Assembly: GCF_017654505.1 (NCBI RefSeq)
Contig: NC_054537.1
Span: 64,738,645 to 64,802,644, forward strand
Reading direction: 5' to 3'
Source: Polyodon spathula
Taxonomy: Eukaryota > Chordata > Actinopteri > Acipenseriformes > Polyodontidae
DNA length: 64,000 nt
Under the pieces are notes generated by a model. That model made no database searches. It had not been told where the DNA came from and saw nothing but the letters and a program-made list of their open reading frames with translations. Below are positions 1 through 12,021 of the stretch, piece after piece. Each line of letters begins with the position of its first letter. Within the stretch, counting starts at the first letter, position 1. A program made the translations under genes and the position numbers.

Positions 1-203
1 TCACTTGGGTAGCGATGGTTGGTAGCCAAATCCATGATTTACTAATTAACATATCAGTGGCATTTAAAATACGCAAGCACACAGTGGTAGTACATTAATT
101 TACACAGCTCCGCTAAAAACAGGCAGGTCTCGTATCAAAAACACTTCAGCCATTTTCAAGGGAGGGTGGTGTTTAGTGTTATTAAATAAAAATTGTGAAC
201 GGT

Positions 204-619
204 TGTGGCAGGCTGGCGAGTGGATAGAGGCCCAGAGACAGACTGCAGTTCAAAAAAATAACTATTTTATTATAAATAAACAAAAATAAAGTGCACAAGG
301 GCAAAATAACAGATACTCAAACACAAATAAAGCAAAAACAAAACTCACAAAAATAAAGTTTCCAGGCTGGGCAATGCCTTCACTGGATTTAGAAAATTCA
401 AAAACCACAAAACAAACACCAACCTGCTTCCTCAGCTCCCTCTCCCCAAATGAGAAGCAGAGGCCTCCTTTTATATCAGGTGGCTGGGCGCTGATTGATT
501 GTTAATCAACCTAATCAACTAATCAACCCCAGCCACCTGAACATAATAAACCCAGGCAGGTAGGGGAAGTTAACCCCATCCCTGCCAATTTCTAAAGAGC
601 AGAGCTTTGCTCTGCCACA
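204..619 (-). mobile_element. Solo LTR of an LTR retroelement, 5-bp TSD
   Basis: The segment has TGTGGCA at its left edge and the inverted TGCCACA at its right edge, and is flanked on both sides by ACGGT (199-203 and 620-624), a perfect 5-base target duplication. Read on the - strand it begins with TG and ends with CA. It carries a TATA box (TATAAAAGG, + strand 467-475) and a downstream AATAAA signal (266-271), the normal U3-R-U5 order of an LTR. No internal coding region is attached, so it is a solo LTR left by recombination between two LTRs. The class (Gypsy-like or retrovirus-like) cannot be decided from the LTR alone. Confidence 0.85.
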
Positions 620-1015
620 ACGGTATTTACTGGTCTTACAGTGATGTACACATGATACACATGCATTCTAAGGCTCTGTAAATAAAACAAATGGAAGATG
701 AAATATGTGAGATCATAATTATGGGGGCCCTGAGCCTGGGCCCTGTAGGCCCGCCCTTAATACGGCCCAGCCCCCAGTGGTTGTAGTGGATTTTATATCA
801 TGTGTATTTTAATGTAAAGCATGCTGGCCATCACATAGCAATCATATTATGAGATAATAAACCAATGCAATTTGAACGTCCCAGATCTTTAATATAGTAA
901 GCAGACAAAGAAGTACTTGAACATCATTGTAGGACACTGCTGTTAAGCGTAAAATATATACAGTCGAAACAATGAGATGTATAGTTTTAGTACGATGCAC
1001 TTGTTGTTGTTCTAG
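620..1015. other. Non-coding, upstream of LARS2 remnant
   Basis: AT-rich sequence with a short GC-rich patch near 724-780 made of repeated GGCCC/GGGCC words. No exon, RNA gene or named repeat was recognised. It ends in a pyrimidine-poor but usable acceptor (TCTAG) before the LARS2-like exon. Confidence 0.5.
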
Positions 1016-1302
1016 GTACGGAGCCTGTCCACGCTGACTGTAAGAAGGCACTACAGATGACCTGTGAGAAGATTACTAAGTCGAAACACAACAGGATCGA
1101 CCCGGAGGAGATGGTGAAGCAGTAGGAGCTAGCCACTGTGTGCCTCTACATCCTGTACACAGCGCCCTGACTCTGGACTTTGGTGAGCAAGCTCGTTGAT
1201 GCTCGGAATTCTGGGATACTTCCCAATCAGGATCTGCTGAGCAAAAAGGAGAAGACTGAAGCATTGACAATTTGGGAGAACAAAAACTACGCTCTGTCTC
1301 AG
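1016..1302 (+). pseudogene. LARS2: LARS2 remnant, exon with KMSKS loop (broken)
   Basis: LARS2 charges mitochondrial tRNA-Leu; this segment corresponds to the end of the catalytic core. From base 1018 one frame reads TEPVHADCKKALQM, then KITKSKHNRIDPEEMVKQ, which is the class I KMSKS-loop region of LARS2 with KMSKS changed to KITKS (1069-1083). A TAG stop at 1123-1125 replaces the Tyr expected after the Gln, and a TGA lies at 1168-1170. After CLYILYTAP about 22 family codons are missing, and the frame resumes with LWTLVSKLVDARNSG and runs to WENKNYALSQ, followed by a GT donor at 1303. An AG acceptor precedes 1016. Position upstream of LIMD1 on the same strand matches human gene order. Splice sites survive but the reading frame does not. 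Confidence 0.85.
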
Positions 1303-2570
1303 GTTAGGGTTAAGGATTTGAAGTGTTCTTTGTTACTGTTACTGCGAATACCCAGACAATATGGAGAGAGAATAAATTGTACCTTTTAGCACAGTTGAAG
1401 GGGTGTGAATAAAAAGCGAATATATAAAGTAGGTTTTGTTAGCTGTAAATAATGGTAATTACTGCATACAACTGTCTATATTTTTAGAACTGTTGTTTCC
1501 ATTAAATTAGTCCATTGATAATAGCATTTGAAAATAAATGTGCTCTTTGTACTAATGCAGAGAGAAGTTTGATGAACAATGACATATTTGAAATAGAATT
1601 TCAAATACATTCCTCATATTCTAGTCAATGATGTCAGTGTTGTTTAAATAGCAAGTGAGGTTGTGATGAGGTTAACTCAGTCGGATTAGGTTAACTCACT
1701 CATGATGAATCAGAGTGCACACACATCTTAAAAGTTTATGAACAGCTCAAACACAATTCCCTTTGAAGCTTATTTGAAAGTCTTGCCAAGTTACATTCTT
1801 TCTTATTTGTTCTGAGAATAGTTTTTTAGTTGATACCTCAGCGGTGTGCAGCAATACTGTAATAGGACATGCTCACAATCAATTATACAGTAATTTACAA
1901 ATATATATAATAAGTGCGTCAAAATCTTGCCAAACTCATTTGGTCACATTGTGTCTTAGGATCATGACCTCATCATTACAAAGTACCTGCTGTTACCATC
2001 AGTAACAGGATAGTAACATGAGAAACAAAATGTGAAGCTACTTGCTCTTTAATCTGTCTTTATAAATAGCTCCTTTATTATTAATCATTCTTCAAATTGA
2101 GATTAAACCTTCCAAGGAAATTCTTTAGAAAAAGCTTTTGAGACTATCAAAATCTGAGGATATAACGAGTCTGCTAGTCTGTCAGTCTGTACGCACAATG
2201 TAACGGTTATTTTTTCCACAAGCGATGGAGACAATGATAATGTGTGGCTATGTGAAGGAAGCCTATCCTGTAGCCTGGTCATAATAAATGAATAGCACCT
2301 TTAGAGTTTTTAATAGGATCCATAGTGGATCATGAATCTATTGAATTACTGAAACTTCTTAAGATTTTCCTTTTTAATTGCTTCTGCTAAATTCTATAGT
2401 TATTGTTTATTATACTGTACACCATATTCTGTTTGTGTTATTATTATGAATTTGGAAGCCCTCTGCTTTGAAGCTTAGCCCTTCTCAAACAGTGACATGT
2501 GGGTTTGTGTTGCCCTGTGGCTGCCCTGTGCAGTGTGTGATGTTTCTCCCTGATGCTTTTGCACCTCTAG
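1303..2570. other. Former LARS2 intron
   Basis: AT-rich and without coding signal. A GAAGCTACTTGCTCTTTAA block at 2034-2052 matches the terminal motif of the MITE-like element at 19293-19629 in inverted orientation. Confidence 0.5.
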
Positions 2571-2648
2571 GTAACAAGTCACTTCACAGAGGATTTCCTG
2601 ATGAATGCGGCAATCTCCTGTCTCATGGGTCTCACCAGCACTCTCTTG
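2571..2648 (+). pseudogene. LARS2: LARS2 remnant, following exon
   Basis: A 78-base open segment lies between an AG acceptor (2569-2570) and a GTGAGT donor (2649). It reads VTSHFTEDFLMNAAISCLMG and then LTSTLL, resembling the anticodon-binding domain of LARS2 directly after the WENKN region of the previous exon. Phase 0 at the start agrees with phase 0 at the end of the exon at 1016-1302. The sequence itself carries no stop, so alone it would look functional; its neighbours show that the gene is not. Confidence 0.8.
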
Positions 2649-3076
2649 GTGAGTCTGAGAAAGAACTCTGGCTGTGAGGGGACACCATGGAGAACATTGC
2701 ACTGCATGAGGGAAAATAACAAAACAAATGCACACACTGTACATTGGCTAGATGAAAAATAGTAAGACTTGTGTGATATGTACCACACACATTGCACCTT
2801 TCTACATCTATGACAATCATAAAAGAAAATACTGCACAGCTAGAAATTCAGAAAATACTAATCCTACACAATTACTGTTTCCTCATTTGTGTCTATTGAA
2901 GTCCATAGACTTTCCGCACTCGGTAATGCTTTCTCACCTTTTAGTTGCTGTAAGTGTGTTTGGGTTCTTAAACACAGACATGCAGGAAGACATACAAACA
3001 TACATGTGTATATGTACAGTAAATGACCAACACAAACACTTCCAGTTTGAAGTTTTATTTAATTCCTTCTCGACAG
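2649..3076. other. Former LARS2 intron
   Basis: Non-coding sequence between two LARS2-like exons. An open frame runs through its second half into the exon at 3077, but only the exon part resembles a known protein. Confidence 0.5.
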
Positions 3077-3184
3077 CAAGCAAACATGTTCTTCTTCACA
3101 CTTCTGAGTTTGAAGAGGATCTGGCCACTCTCTCTGTGATGGCTTCTCCCATGACTCCTCATCTGGCCTCAAAGTTATGGAGAG
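3077..3184 (+). pseudogene. LARS2: LARS2 remnant, anticodon-binding domain exon
   Basis: The frame reads ASKHVLLHTSEFEEDLATLS and then VMASPMTPHLASKLWRG, a clear match to the LARS2 C-terminal region (the ILHSPEFEDAL...MAPH...IW part of the family). It is bounded by AG at 3075-3076 and GT at 3185. The previous exon ends in phase 0, but this frame needs one carried-over base, so splicing b to c shifts the frame and soon meets a TGA. The final LARS2 exon(s) were not found between here and LIMD1. Confidence 0.82.
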
Positions 3185-4185
3185 GTACATGTAATCCTGT
3201 GTTCTTTAGTAGTGGTGACATGAACTGTATTTCATACTCCCTGCATTCCACAACTCTTATTGGCACCTGTGTAGGGAGCATTCTTCCTTCTAGAACAGGT
3301 CTAAGGCAATACTTATTTTAGCAGAGAACATGCTTGAATAATGCTTTTTAGCTAGAACTCTATCAACCCATTACTGTTTCATACAAAAGCACATGCAATA
3401 TGGCCTAATAATATGGAAATTATTGGAATATGACGCTTCACCCTGCAGCCTCAGGTTACATACTTGTACTGTATTATACACACCTCTTGTATAACACACT
3501 CATGTTATACCCTATCAAGTTAAGCTGTACGTCTGAACAAATTTAAACCTGAAATATATTGTACCTTTATATTGACATTATTATTAGTCACAAACATAAG
3601 AACACGATCAATGTTGATAGCGAGAACAGGTTGCTCGGCCCGTCAAGACTCGATTCTTGCGAGCAAATGATTTGCCCTATCTAAAGGAATCTTATTTCAG
3701 AGTGCAGAGGATTTGTTTGTATGTGTTTTTACTTAACATTCTATTCAATGCATTGTGAACTGTTCAGAACTTGCTCCCTCTGCTCCTGTGCTAAGTTTGA
3801 TGCAAGGACTTTGGCTCCCTCTGCTCCTGTTTTAAGTTTGATGCAGATACTAGGGTTCACTTTATCTATGCTATTTAGGATTTATAAACTTTGATTAAAC
3901 TTTTACCCTTTTTTCTTTGGCTGAAGCAGTATAATTAATTTTACCTTTTGTTAGGATTAGCATGGTTGCTCTTTTCAGCTGTACCTTCTGCTGTAACTCT
4001 TACCTACAATTATATACGTTTGCATGGTTGGAATGACTGGAATATGGTACATTGATCTTGATATATCTGATCAGGCCGTTTTTCACAATTATGAAAGAAT
4101 AGCAAGCATGTTAGCTTGGTCAGTAAATGTCCATGTCACTCAGGGCTTGGAGATACTAAGGCAGTGCCAGAAATGATTTAGTGAC
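3185..4185. other. Intergenic, no gene seen
   Basis: No exon was recognised. A short imperfect direct repeat lies at about 3772-3845 (two copies of GGCTCCCTCTGCTCCTG followed by TAAGTTTGATGCA-like sequence, about 40 bases apart). A fragment at 3592-3660 weakly resembles the LINE sequence at 10281. Confidence 0.5.
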
Positions 4186-4776
4186 TGTGAACAGGCTGGC
4201 TGCAGGGTGACGTCAGGCCAGAAAGGAGTAGACAGGCAGTACTGGTAGGTGAAAACTGGGACACTGCGGCGCTTTATTAACTCACAGAAAATAAAAATGC
4301 TGAACAAAACAAAACACGGCACTTGAGCCAAAATAAATAGACAAACAAAATAAACAGACACTAACAAACGGGGCACGAACACTAACAAGTATGGTGCTGG
4401 TGCTTCCAGCACTCGTAGCAATTATTTGCTTTACCTTTTTATTTTACTCTCCTCACTCTCTCCCGTTCTTTCGCCCTAAACACACAACCCTGAGTGGGTG
4501 AAAAGTGCACCTTTTATACCTCTGTACTGAGACTCGATTGCTAATCAAGCATTCAATTGGAGTCTCGGTACATCTGCATGTGAATTAATTAGTGCACTCC
4601 CATGACACTCATTATACACTTTATCTGCACGTGAAGTGATGTGCAATCCTCCTGCCTAAATACAAATCTACATTTTACATTACTCGTGCTCATAACCCAC
4701 ATTATATCCCATGCATCTATACATATACACCCAACATATAAACATAAAGACACACAGGGGCGGGCAAACTGCTACA
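4186..4776 (-). mobile_element. Solo LTR, 5-bp TSD
   Basis: Edges TGTGAACAGG and TGCTACA are flanked by GTGAC on both sides (4181-4185 and 4777-4781). On the - strand it carries TATAAAAGG (4510-4518) and AATAAA (4273-4278) in LTR order. It is longer than the LTR at 204-619 and diverged from it, but shares its layout and orientation. No internal retroelement sequence is attached. Confidence 0.82.
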
Positions 4777-6571
4777 GTGACTAAACGCAATTAAGTGTTC
4801 TAGGGAACAGATTCAATCAACTACACGCTTGCCTCAACTGTCAAGTCCTCTGGGAGTGCCCAGTCATCTATTGTTCCTGCAAACAGCAGTGATGTTGAGG
4901 AAGTGTAGTTGAACCTTGCATTTCCTCGTGTAGTGGAAATCCTGCACAACACAAAAGTCCGTGAGAGAACAGAGCTGAGCTGCATCACATAGGTAAAATG
5001 CACAAGGGCAATATCCCAGCACACCTAAGGTATTGGGATAAGAATGTTTATTTATGTTGAAAACATGCATTGTTTTATGTGCTACAGTAGTCCCTCGCAA
5101 ATACAGACACCATACATTCGGATATGCTGGACACAATGTATGGCCCCCAATAATATCCAGTTAAGTGTGATACTACGTCACTGTGGATTGCATGATCCAA
5201 AGAGACGCACTGATTAAAAAAAAGAAACATCTGTTATAGTGACACCAAAGACAGGACGAAAATAAACGGCCAAACAGATATCAGTAGCCTACTGAATCGC
5301 TCAAACTAAGATGATTGAAAGAGGGCATATAAACTCATATTTTACAGTTTTTAAACTAACTGCGATCAAACGGTTTGAAAAGGGCAAGAAGCTATAAAAA
5401 ATACTGATGGACTTCAGTGGTTTGAAACTCATAATATGCATGACAGTAATTACAATTCTGAATTTGAAGTCTTTAGTTGTTTTTTGCAAAGAAAAGAAAG
5501 CCTGACTCATACCAGCAGAAAACAAAAGTAGCAGGTAGGGTATGTGTTTTACTTGCATGTCTGTCTCCAGACATGTGCAGTTTAGCGAGGTACTACTGTA
5601 CCAACATTGCTGTATTTTACTATAATAATTTGACTTTGCTACAAAGAATCATCACAAAGGTTGAGGTTCATAATAATTTGATCTTGTTTGACGAACGTTT
5701 CGACTGAAATCAAAAAGAATACGTTTTGGATAGACTTCATTGAGTATATAACAATAGCAGGTGACACTAGTTTAGCAGACGGCATGAAAACACTCCATGG
5801 CAGCCCAAAGGTTGTGTGTTCCTGATGACAAAGGAATGCTCTTTCATTAAAAGTAAAACATGCCGACCCCGGGAAAAAACACACACAAACGGACATAGCA
5901 GCTGCTCCATATGTGCGGTTCCTCATTCAGGGCACCCAGAATATGTTGGACACCAAGAGGATAAGGAAACGTATATCCTTCCTGAAACCTTGTGCCTCAG
6001 AATCACACTGACCCTGTTGCTAATTTTGTGAGAGGGGATTTATGCAATTAGCAGGGGGTCGTCAATATAGTTTTGCAATAGTACCTTTCATTTGAAAAGA
6101 TTTGTAAAGTAGAGAGTGAAGGCTGAATGCAACAAGAATAACCCTCTGTGATACAAAAGCACTTTTTGGAGTTTTTATACCATATTGTTAATTGTTCTTA
6201 ATTTTCCATGGTTTCATCTGAATGTGGAAAGATAAAAGCAATAGTTATTATTCAGTTGTATGTGAACAAGTAATCCTGTCTAACAGAGTTAATCCAGAAC
6301 TTTAAACATCAAGTGGTAATTCAATATGTTTATTTGGAGGATAACTGCAGTGAAAGGACATGCTGCAAATGCTTTCTGGCACAGAGGAAATCATTTTTAC
6401 CCCTGAGTATTTCAGAAACAGTAGGCATCTATAAAACAAATATAGCATGAGGTATTCTGACTGTCATCACCATTTTGTTTCAGGTCTGTCTCAGGTGTGA
6501 ACAAACAGGCAAGTCGCTGGCAATGGGATGGTGAGGAACAGCACATTTTTACAGTGAGATCTGTAAGTGCT
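4777..6571. other. Intergenic, no gene seen
   Basis: AT-rich unique-looking sequence. Open frames of 60-95 codons occur on both strands but none shows family motifs, splice context or codon bias. Confidence 0.5.
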
Positions 6572-7307
6572 TGTGGCAAAGTGGCTGGTAAGGGGAACAA
6601 GTGTAGCGGTGATGCGATGCAGGAGTGACAGGCAGACAACGGTATTTCAGTGAAAAAAAGGTGCTTTAATTATAATCCAGGTCTGGTGACCGTAAAATAA
6701 TGAATCCCTGTCTATACACAACAATGTGTAAAGTGTGGGGATAACAAAAACAGGGCACAGTCCCGAACCAAAACACAAGACGCGGTCACCAGTCCTGGGT
6801 GCGTGCAGACGTGCAGGTGCTCAGTGCAGACACAGCTTGTGTGGTGTGTAGTGGTGCTCCGGATCGTGCTGACCCTGGCGACAGCTCCGGAGGTGTGCTT
6901 AACTGTCTAGTGCTGAATACAAAAACAGACAGTTACACGGACAGACACAACAATACAAAACACGAACACAATCCACTCTGAGAGCTCCTCTCTCAGTCCT
7001 TCTCTCTCTCTCCATTCGTTTAACCCAAACGAAGGAAAAGATCAGCGTTACCCTGGCCCCTATATGTAATCCTGCATGATATCTAGGTAAACGGTTGCAG
7101 CTGCCTTATTACTTGCAGCTGCTTCTCGTTTACCTTTCAAATCAATACGGTCTTACAACAGAGTCGCAGTTCTTTCCAGGCTGACCCACTTCCCTGACCC
7201 GGAAACGAACTGTCAGGCCAGCCCTTCCAAATACTTCTCCTCTCGTTCTTTAGCGCCCTCTCAGGTCGGGAGGAAGATTCATCACCAGAACTCATCTTTC
7301 CGTCACA
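6572..7307 (-). mobile_element. Solo LTR, 5-bp TSD
   Basis: TGTGGCA at the left and TCACA at the right are flanked by GTGCT on both sides (6567-6571 and 7308-7312). The - strand has a CATATA box (7061-7066) and an ATTAAA polyadenylation-like signal (6665-6670). At 736 bases it is the longest LTR in the window. The open frame at 6799-6981 lies inside it and is not a gene. Confidence 0.8.
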
Positions 7308-8120
7308 GTGCTGCATAAGATAGTTACAGTATGTCTTCTCCTTTAAAGGCGTGCCATTCTGTTTTTGTATGCTATCTTTGTCTTGTCTAACACTTATTTT
7401 TTTTCCAACGCCTATTTTTCAATATCATTTTGAAAAAAAAAAGAATGTCACATCACAGCTGCAACCCAATTACCAGTCAGGAGGTCTGAAGATCAACTGA
7501 TGTCATCCGCTTCTTCTGACCTGCCCATCCTAAGTAATGAATGTTGCCAAACTACTTGACTTGAGTAGTGTGGGGAGATTACAACACATGTGTTCTGTGT
7601 AAACATGCCTAAGCACTGTTGTGTTTGGGCTAAAAGTGTCTTCAGCACAATTGGTTCTGAAACGAATAACACAGCCAGCAAAGATACCTAGCCAAAACAA
7701 ATGCTTTGATGACTTAGGGGCCTGTAAGTATCCTTAATGTTAGCTTTGTAATTGGTGTTTTCTTTCTTTTAATAAGAAAATGGGCAGATACAATTTAGAG
7801 TGAAGAATGTTGAGAAACCTTTCAGTAAATTTGATAAAACCTGGACATGTTCCAGTAGTATAGCAGCAGAGTGTTTGGATAAAGCCCTTTGTATGGGGTG
7901 GTTTCTCTGCATGGATGGAAATAAGACTGCATAGGAGTTTTACATTGAGCTTGATTGGATAGTGCACATGAGAAGCTCAGGTGTGTCTAGCTCACACTAA
8001 AACCAGAACTGACCCTCACAGATATGTGATGGGAGTCTTCTCTCCACCCTCTGACTTGTAACTGAACATTGCTACAATGTGAGCTTTCAAAAGGGTAACA
8101 TTTTAAAGATTTTTTTTTAA

Positions 8121-8153
<33 letters not shown>

Positions 8154-9748
8154 TAAAATCAAAACCAACATTAAAGTGTTTAAAATAACTTGTATTTTGA
8201 AAGTTGCTTAGCAAATCATTATGTTCATCACGGATGGAAACACTTTTCAGATATCTGGGAACTTCATCAAAGACGAAAGAGTGTTTGAGTTCTGCCGCAG
8301 CATGTTCTGAATATCTCAAGCCCCTCGACCTCCTGGGTTCATTTTCACACCTCCCAGTCCTGCCCGCCAATGAGACGCCTAATCCCTGGATACCGCAGCT
8401 ATTTATTTTGGGTTCTCTATGATGTTCACATGAAAGCGTCTCATTACTTTCCAAGTCCCTGCAGATATTAAAACCTAATGCCTAGCTTTGCAATCAACAG
8501 TATGTCATTATAGGACGAGTGGTAACAAAGGTATGTAACAGGAGCCTGTGGCTTTGCTGTATGCGTCAGCAGCATGCTGTTGTGATCTTGCCTCGCTGAA
8601 GCCTTGTTGTGCCTAGGGTCCTAATAAAATATTATAGACTAGGTCCCCCAATATAACAAAATGTAAACATTTGAATAATTTGCACATTTTAATCATTGAT
8701 ATGCAGATATTTATTTTACTAAAGTTATTGTTCAATAAGGCCTTACTAACACTGGAGGTATTTCTTCCATCCACTTGGGGCAGTGTTGCGGGGGGGGGGG
8801 GGTCAGGTTAATTGCAAGAATCTGGTATACCAGCTAAACCTAGAGAGAAGACAAAGAGGTCACAGAGTTGCTTTAAAATTCTGAGCTTTAGAAGTCACCA
8901 GGATGTGATGACTGAAGAAGAAAATGAAAAAGAAGAATACATAAGTTAAGATAATTGTGTTATCTTAGACCTGTACTAGATTGCTCTTTAACACGAAGGG
9001 GAGTAAACAGCTGCCTTGAATTCTAAAGGCTCCAGTACGGTGGAATAAAAAAAGTAGAAGGGACACTTTCCTATAACCAACTAACAGGGCCCAGAAACCA
9101 GGCTTTGTCGTTAGACATGTTGGTAATTATTAAAGACATAACAATGAAACCGCACAAAAAAGGAACAGTGTTTGATTTATTAGACTTATTTGGAACCTGC
9201 ACTTGAGACTATATGACAAGTAATCCTCTCATCCATAATGCAGCCAGTGGTGTCAGCAGACCTCTGCATACTTTATTTAAAAGCATACAGGGATGTTGCA
9301 GTAGCAGACAGATAACCCACATCTCCACATCCACAAATTGACTAAATAGTATTTCCAGACACCATTCAGTTTCTCTTTGAATTTCATTTTAAAGTTAGCA
9401 GGCTTATGGGATACTGTTATTGAATTTTGCTTTTCTGGGATTTATTCTGTGCACAGTGATCTCCTCTGTATTGTACAGGGTATCCTGGACAGTTCAGACT
9501 GATGGCACAATGTGCACTCTTTCACCACGCCTTTATCTTGTGCACTGTTTCTTAGAATTTCAGATTAAAGATAGTGTAGTGGAAGTGGTTACTCAACCAG
9601 GCTGCACCACATGTCCACTATTCCACTATTGTAGCTTCGCTCTGCCTGCCTGATTGTAACTTGGTATCTGGTATTATAAATGGTCTGGTACTGTGTTTCA
9701 TTCAAACAACAGTAGCATACTTTACTATGCCATATTTCTGTGTACAGA
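7308..9748. other. Intergenic with simple repeats
   Basis: No gene recognised. It contains a (TAA)n run at about 8121-8154, a G14 run at 8789-8802, and at about 7911-7990 a diverged piece sharing GGATGGAAATAAGACT and AAGCTCAGGTGTGT with the MITE at 11259-11426. Confidence 0.5.
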
Positions 9749-9795
9749 CTATGGCCAGCAGTTTTGCATCACCTAGAATTTTAGATTGAGACATA

Positions 9796-9860
<65 letters not shown>

Positions 9861-11180
9861 ATTTAGATATTTTATTTAACATTGCGTAATTGTGTAATCA
9901 TAGAAACTACAAAATGAGATTACAAAAGTCTGTCAGAAGCCATAATAGTAGTAGAGCATTTCATGTTAGATTTTGACATGTCACATTTATCAGTTTTTTG
10001 TTAAGTACAGATGAACCTGCTTTATATCATGACTGCCATACAGCCATAATTCATGATATAAACTAGGTGTCACGTTTACCTATGACAGCACATTACGAGT
10101 GCGAGAAAAAAAGAATGCAAACTAATGGTGAATTAAAGAGCAGTTTTTTATGCTGTACATGTTTTAGCTGTTCTTTACATTTAAACAAGTGTTTGTTATA
10201 TTATCTAAAAAAGGCATGAATTGTTGACTTATGAGCACTATCAGTTTGGCGTTACACTTGTTTTTTTTTTATATGTGTGTGCATTTAAAACATAAGAATA
10301 TAGGAAAGTTTACAAACGAGAGGACGCCATTCAGCCTATCATGCTTGTTTGGTTGTTAGTAGATTATTGATCCCAGATCCTCATCAAGCAGCTTCTTGAA
10401 GGATCCCAGGGTGTCCGATTCAACAACATTACTGGGGAGTTGGTTCCAGACCCTCACAATTTTCTGTGTAAAAAAGTGCCTCCTATTTTCTGTTCTGAAT
10501 GCCCCTTTGTCTACTCTCCACTTGTGACCCCTGCTCCTTGTTTCTTTTTTCAGGTCGAAAAAGTCCCTTGGGTTGGCATTGTCAATATCTTTTAGAATTC
10601 TGAATGCTTGAATCTGGTCGCCTTGTAGTCTTCTTTGTTAAAGACTGAATAGATTCAATTCTTTTAGCCTGTCTGCATATGACATGCCTTTTAAACCCAG
10701 AATAATTCTGGTCGCTCTTCTTTGCACTCTTTCTATGTATAAGACTGACTTTATAATTTGGTGATGTTGGTGCTTTGTAACTAAACTGTACCCCATTAAG
10801 ACCGCCCACGCAGCATGTGACAGGCTGCACAAAATGTCAGTTTATCAGCTGAGGTGATTATTGGTTGTTGCGTTATTAGTTATTAGTTGCTTTGGAAATT
10901 AATTATATCCTGTGATTACTTAGTAAAGCCTGGCCAAGCAGCATTTGACAGAGAGGTCATTTCTCAAAGAACCTATGGTGCTTGGCGAGTGGTTTTTCAA
11001 AAAATCATGTTAATAAATAAGCTATCATCTGTATGTGGAAAACCACAAAGCAGTATGTAATTCAATATGTTATCCTGACAACTGAAAAATTAAAAGCACA
11101 GGGTATTACACATTTCTATGTGAAAAACAGTTCTCAATAGGCTTTATGAAGCAAAATGTGTTAGTTCTATAGGGTTATAC
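9749..11180 (+). mobile_element. DNA transposon remnant copy 1, interrupted by LINE
   Basis: The left part (9749-10015) and right part (about 11035-11180) both match, in order, the element at 20932-21663: TATGGCCA start, TTTTGCATCACC/TAGAATTTTAG, ACATAATTTAGATATTTTAT, then CAAAGCAGTATGTAATTCAA and CTATAGGGT near the end. The TATGGCCA...TTTGCATCACC start resembles Tc1-like terminal repeats. An (AT)n run fills 9799-9855. The middle, about 10020-11030, is absent from the second copy and includes a LINE fragment, so the element was split by later insertion. Confidence 0.7.
10281..10745 (-). pseudogene. LINE ORF2 C-terminal fragment (L2/CR1-like)
   Basis: On the - strand the sequence reads ERVQRRATRIILGLKGMSYA and then DRLKELNLFSL, the typical C-terminal ORF2 stretch of L2/CR1-type non-LTR retrotransposons. 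It continues in shifted frames through RRLQGDQIQAF, DIDNANPRDFFDL and WNQLPSNVV. The protein fragment is broken by at least one stop (10637 region) and frame changes, and no endonuclease or reverse transcriptase core is present, so it is a dead 3'-end copy. Confidence 0.8.
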
Positions 11181-11258
11181 AAAAAATAAAAGATGTTGGT
11201 CAAAGCTGTAGTTTTGTTTCATGAATGTGATTCTCCAACACTAAATAATAAATCCAGC

Positions 11259-11426
11259 GATGGAAATAAGACTCGTATTGTATTGCATTGCAGTTTCCTC
11301 CATGCCAGGTTTTAATATGTGCTCGATAAGCCCCAGAGTATAGATAACAAGCTCAGGTGTGTTTTATTAAACTCAGTAAAAACTGGAATGGATCAACTGC
11401 TATGCAATAAGAGTCTTATTTCCATC
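11259..11426. mobile_element. 168-bp MITE with 22-bp terminal inverted repeats
   Basis: The first 22 bases (GATGGAAATAAGACTCGTAT plus TG, 11259-11280) are the reverse complement of the last 22 (11405-11426) with one mismatch. No coding capacity is present, as expected of a miniature inverted-repeat element moved by a transposase from elsewhere. A clear target duplication was not seen, so the superfamily is open. Confidence 0.75.
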
Positions 11427-12021
11427 CCTGCAAATCTATTTCCAATGTAAACCAGATCATTAAACGTGATTAACTATCAGGCTGAATTTTCTATCATACA
11501 TTAGTGGCTCTGAATGAACTACTATTTTGCAATATTGCATCGGTGTGGAATCAGCCACTCTTAGTCTGGTTTATTTTTCAGTTGTTTGGTTTTAAAGAAT
11601 TCATTTAAATTAAAAAAAAAATTAATAACCTCAACATTCCTGCTGATGGGGCATGTTTTGTAGTGGAGGTGGCGTGACATTGTTGATTTTAATTCAAGAC
11701 CTGCTCTTCCAATTGAGATGAAACTTGGCATGGAGTAGGAGGCAAGGTGGCGCTTCAGGCTGGCCTCTCAGTGTTCAGTGTTCTCGCCAGTGTTCCACTT
11801 CTGCACGCATCAATGCCTGCTTTCATCTCCCATAAAGGCCACTTGCATGGCAGAGCACTGCAGATAATCATTTCTAATTTTGGCAGCCTGACTCTTGACA
11901 TCACTTTTTCCAGTTAATTTAGTGGTGGCCCCGCTCAGGAATGTCTCATGCTTTGTTGTAGAGATGTGAAAGTTTCGGTACGCTCCAGTCGCCTTGCACA
12001 GCTGTTCAGTCACTCATTGCT

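Noticed and set aside
3592..3660. LINE-like fragment
   Set aside because: It shares CATAAGAACA and a GCTCGGCCC patch with LINE-type sequence, but the match is too short and scrambled to call.
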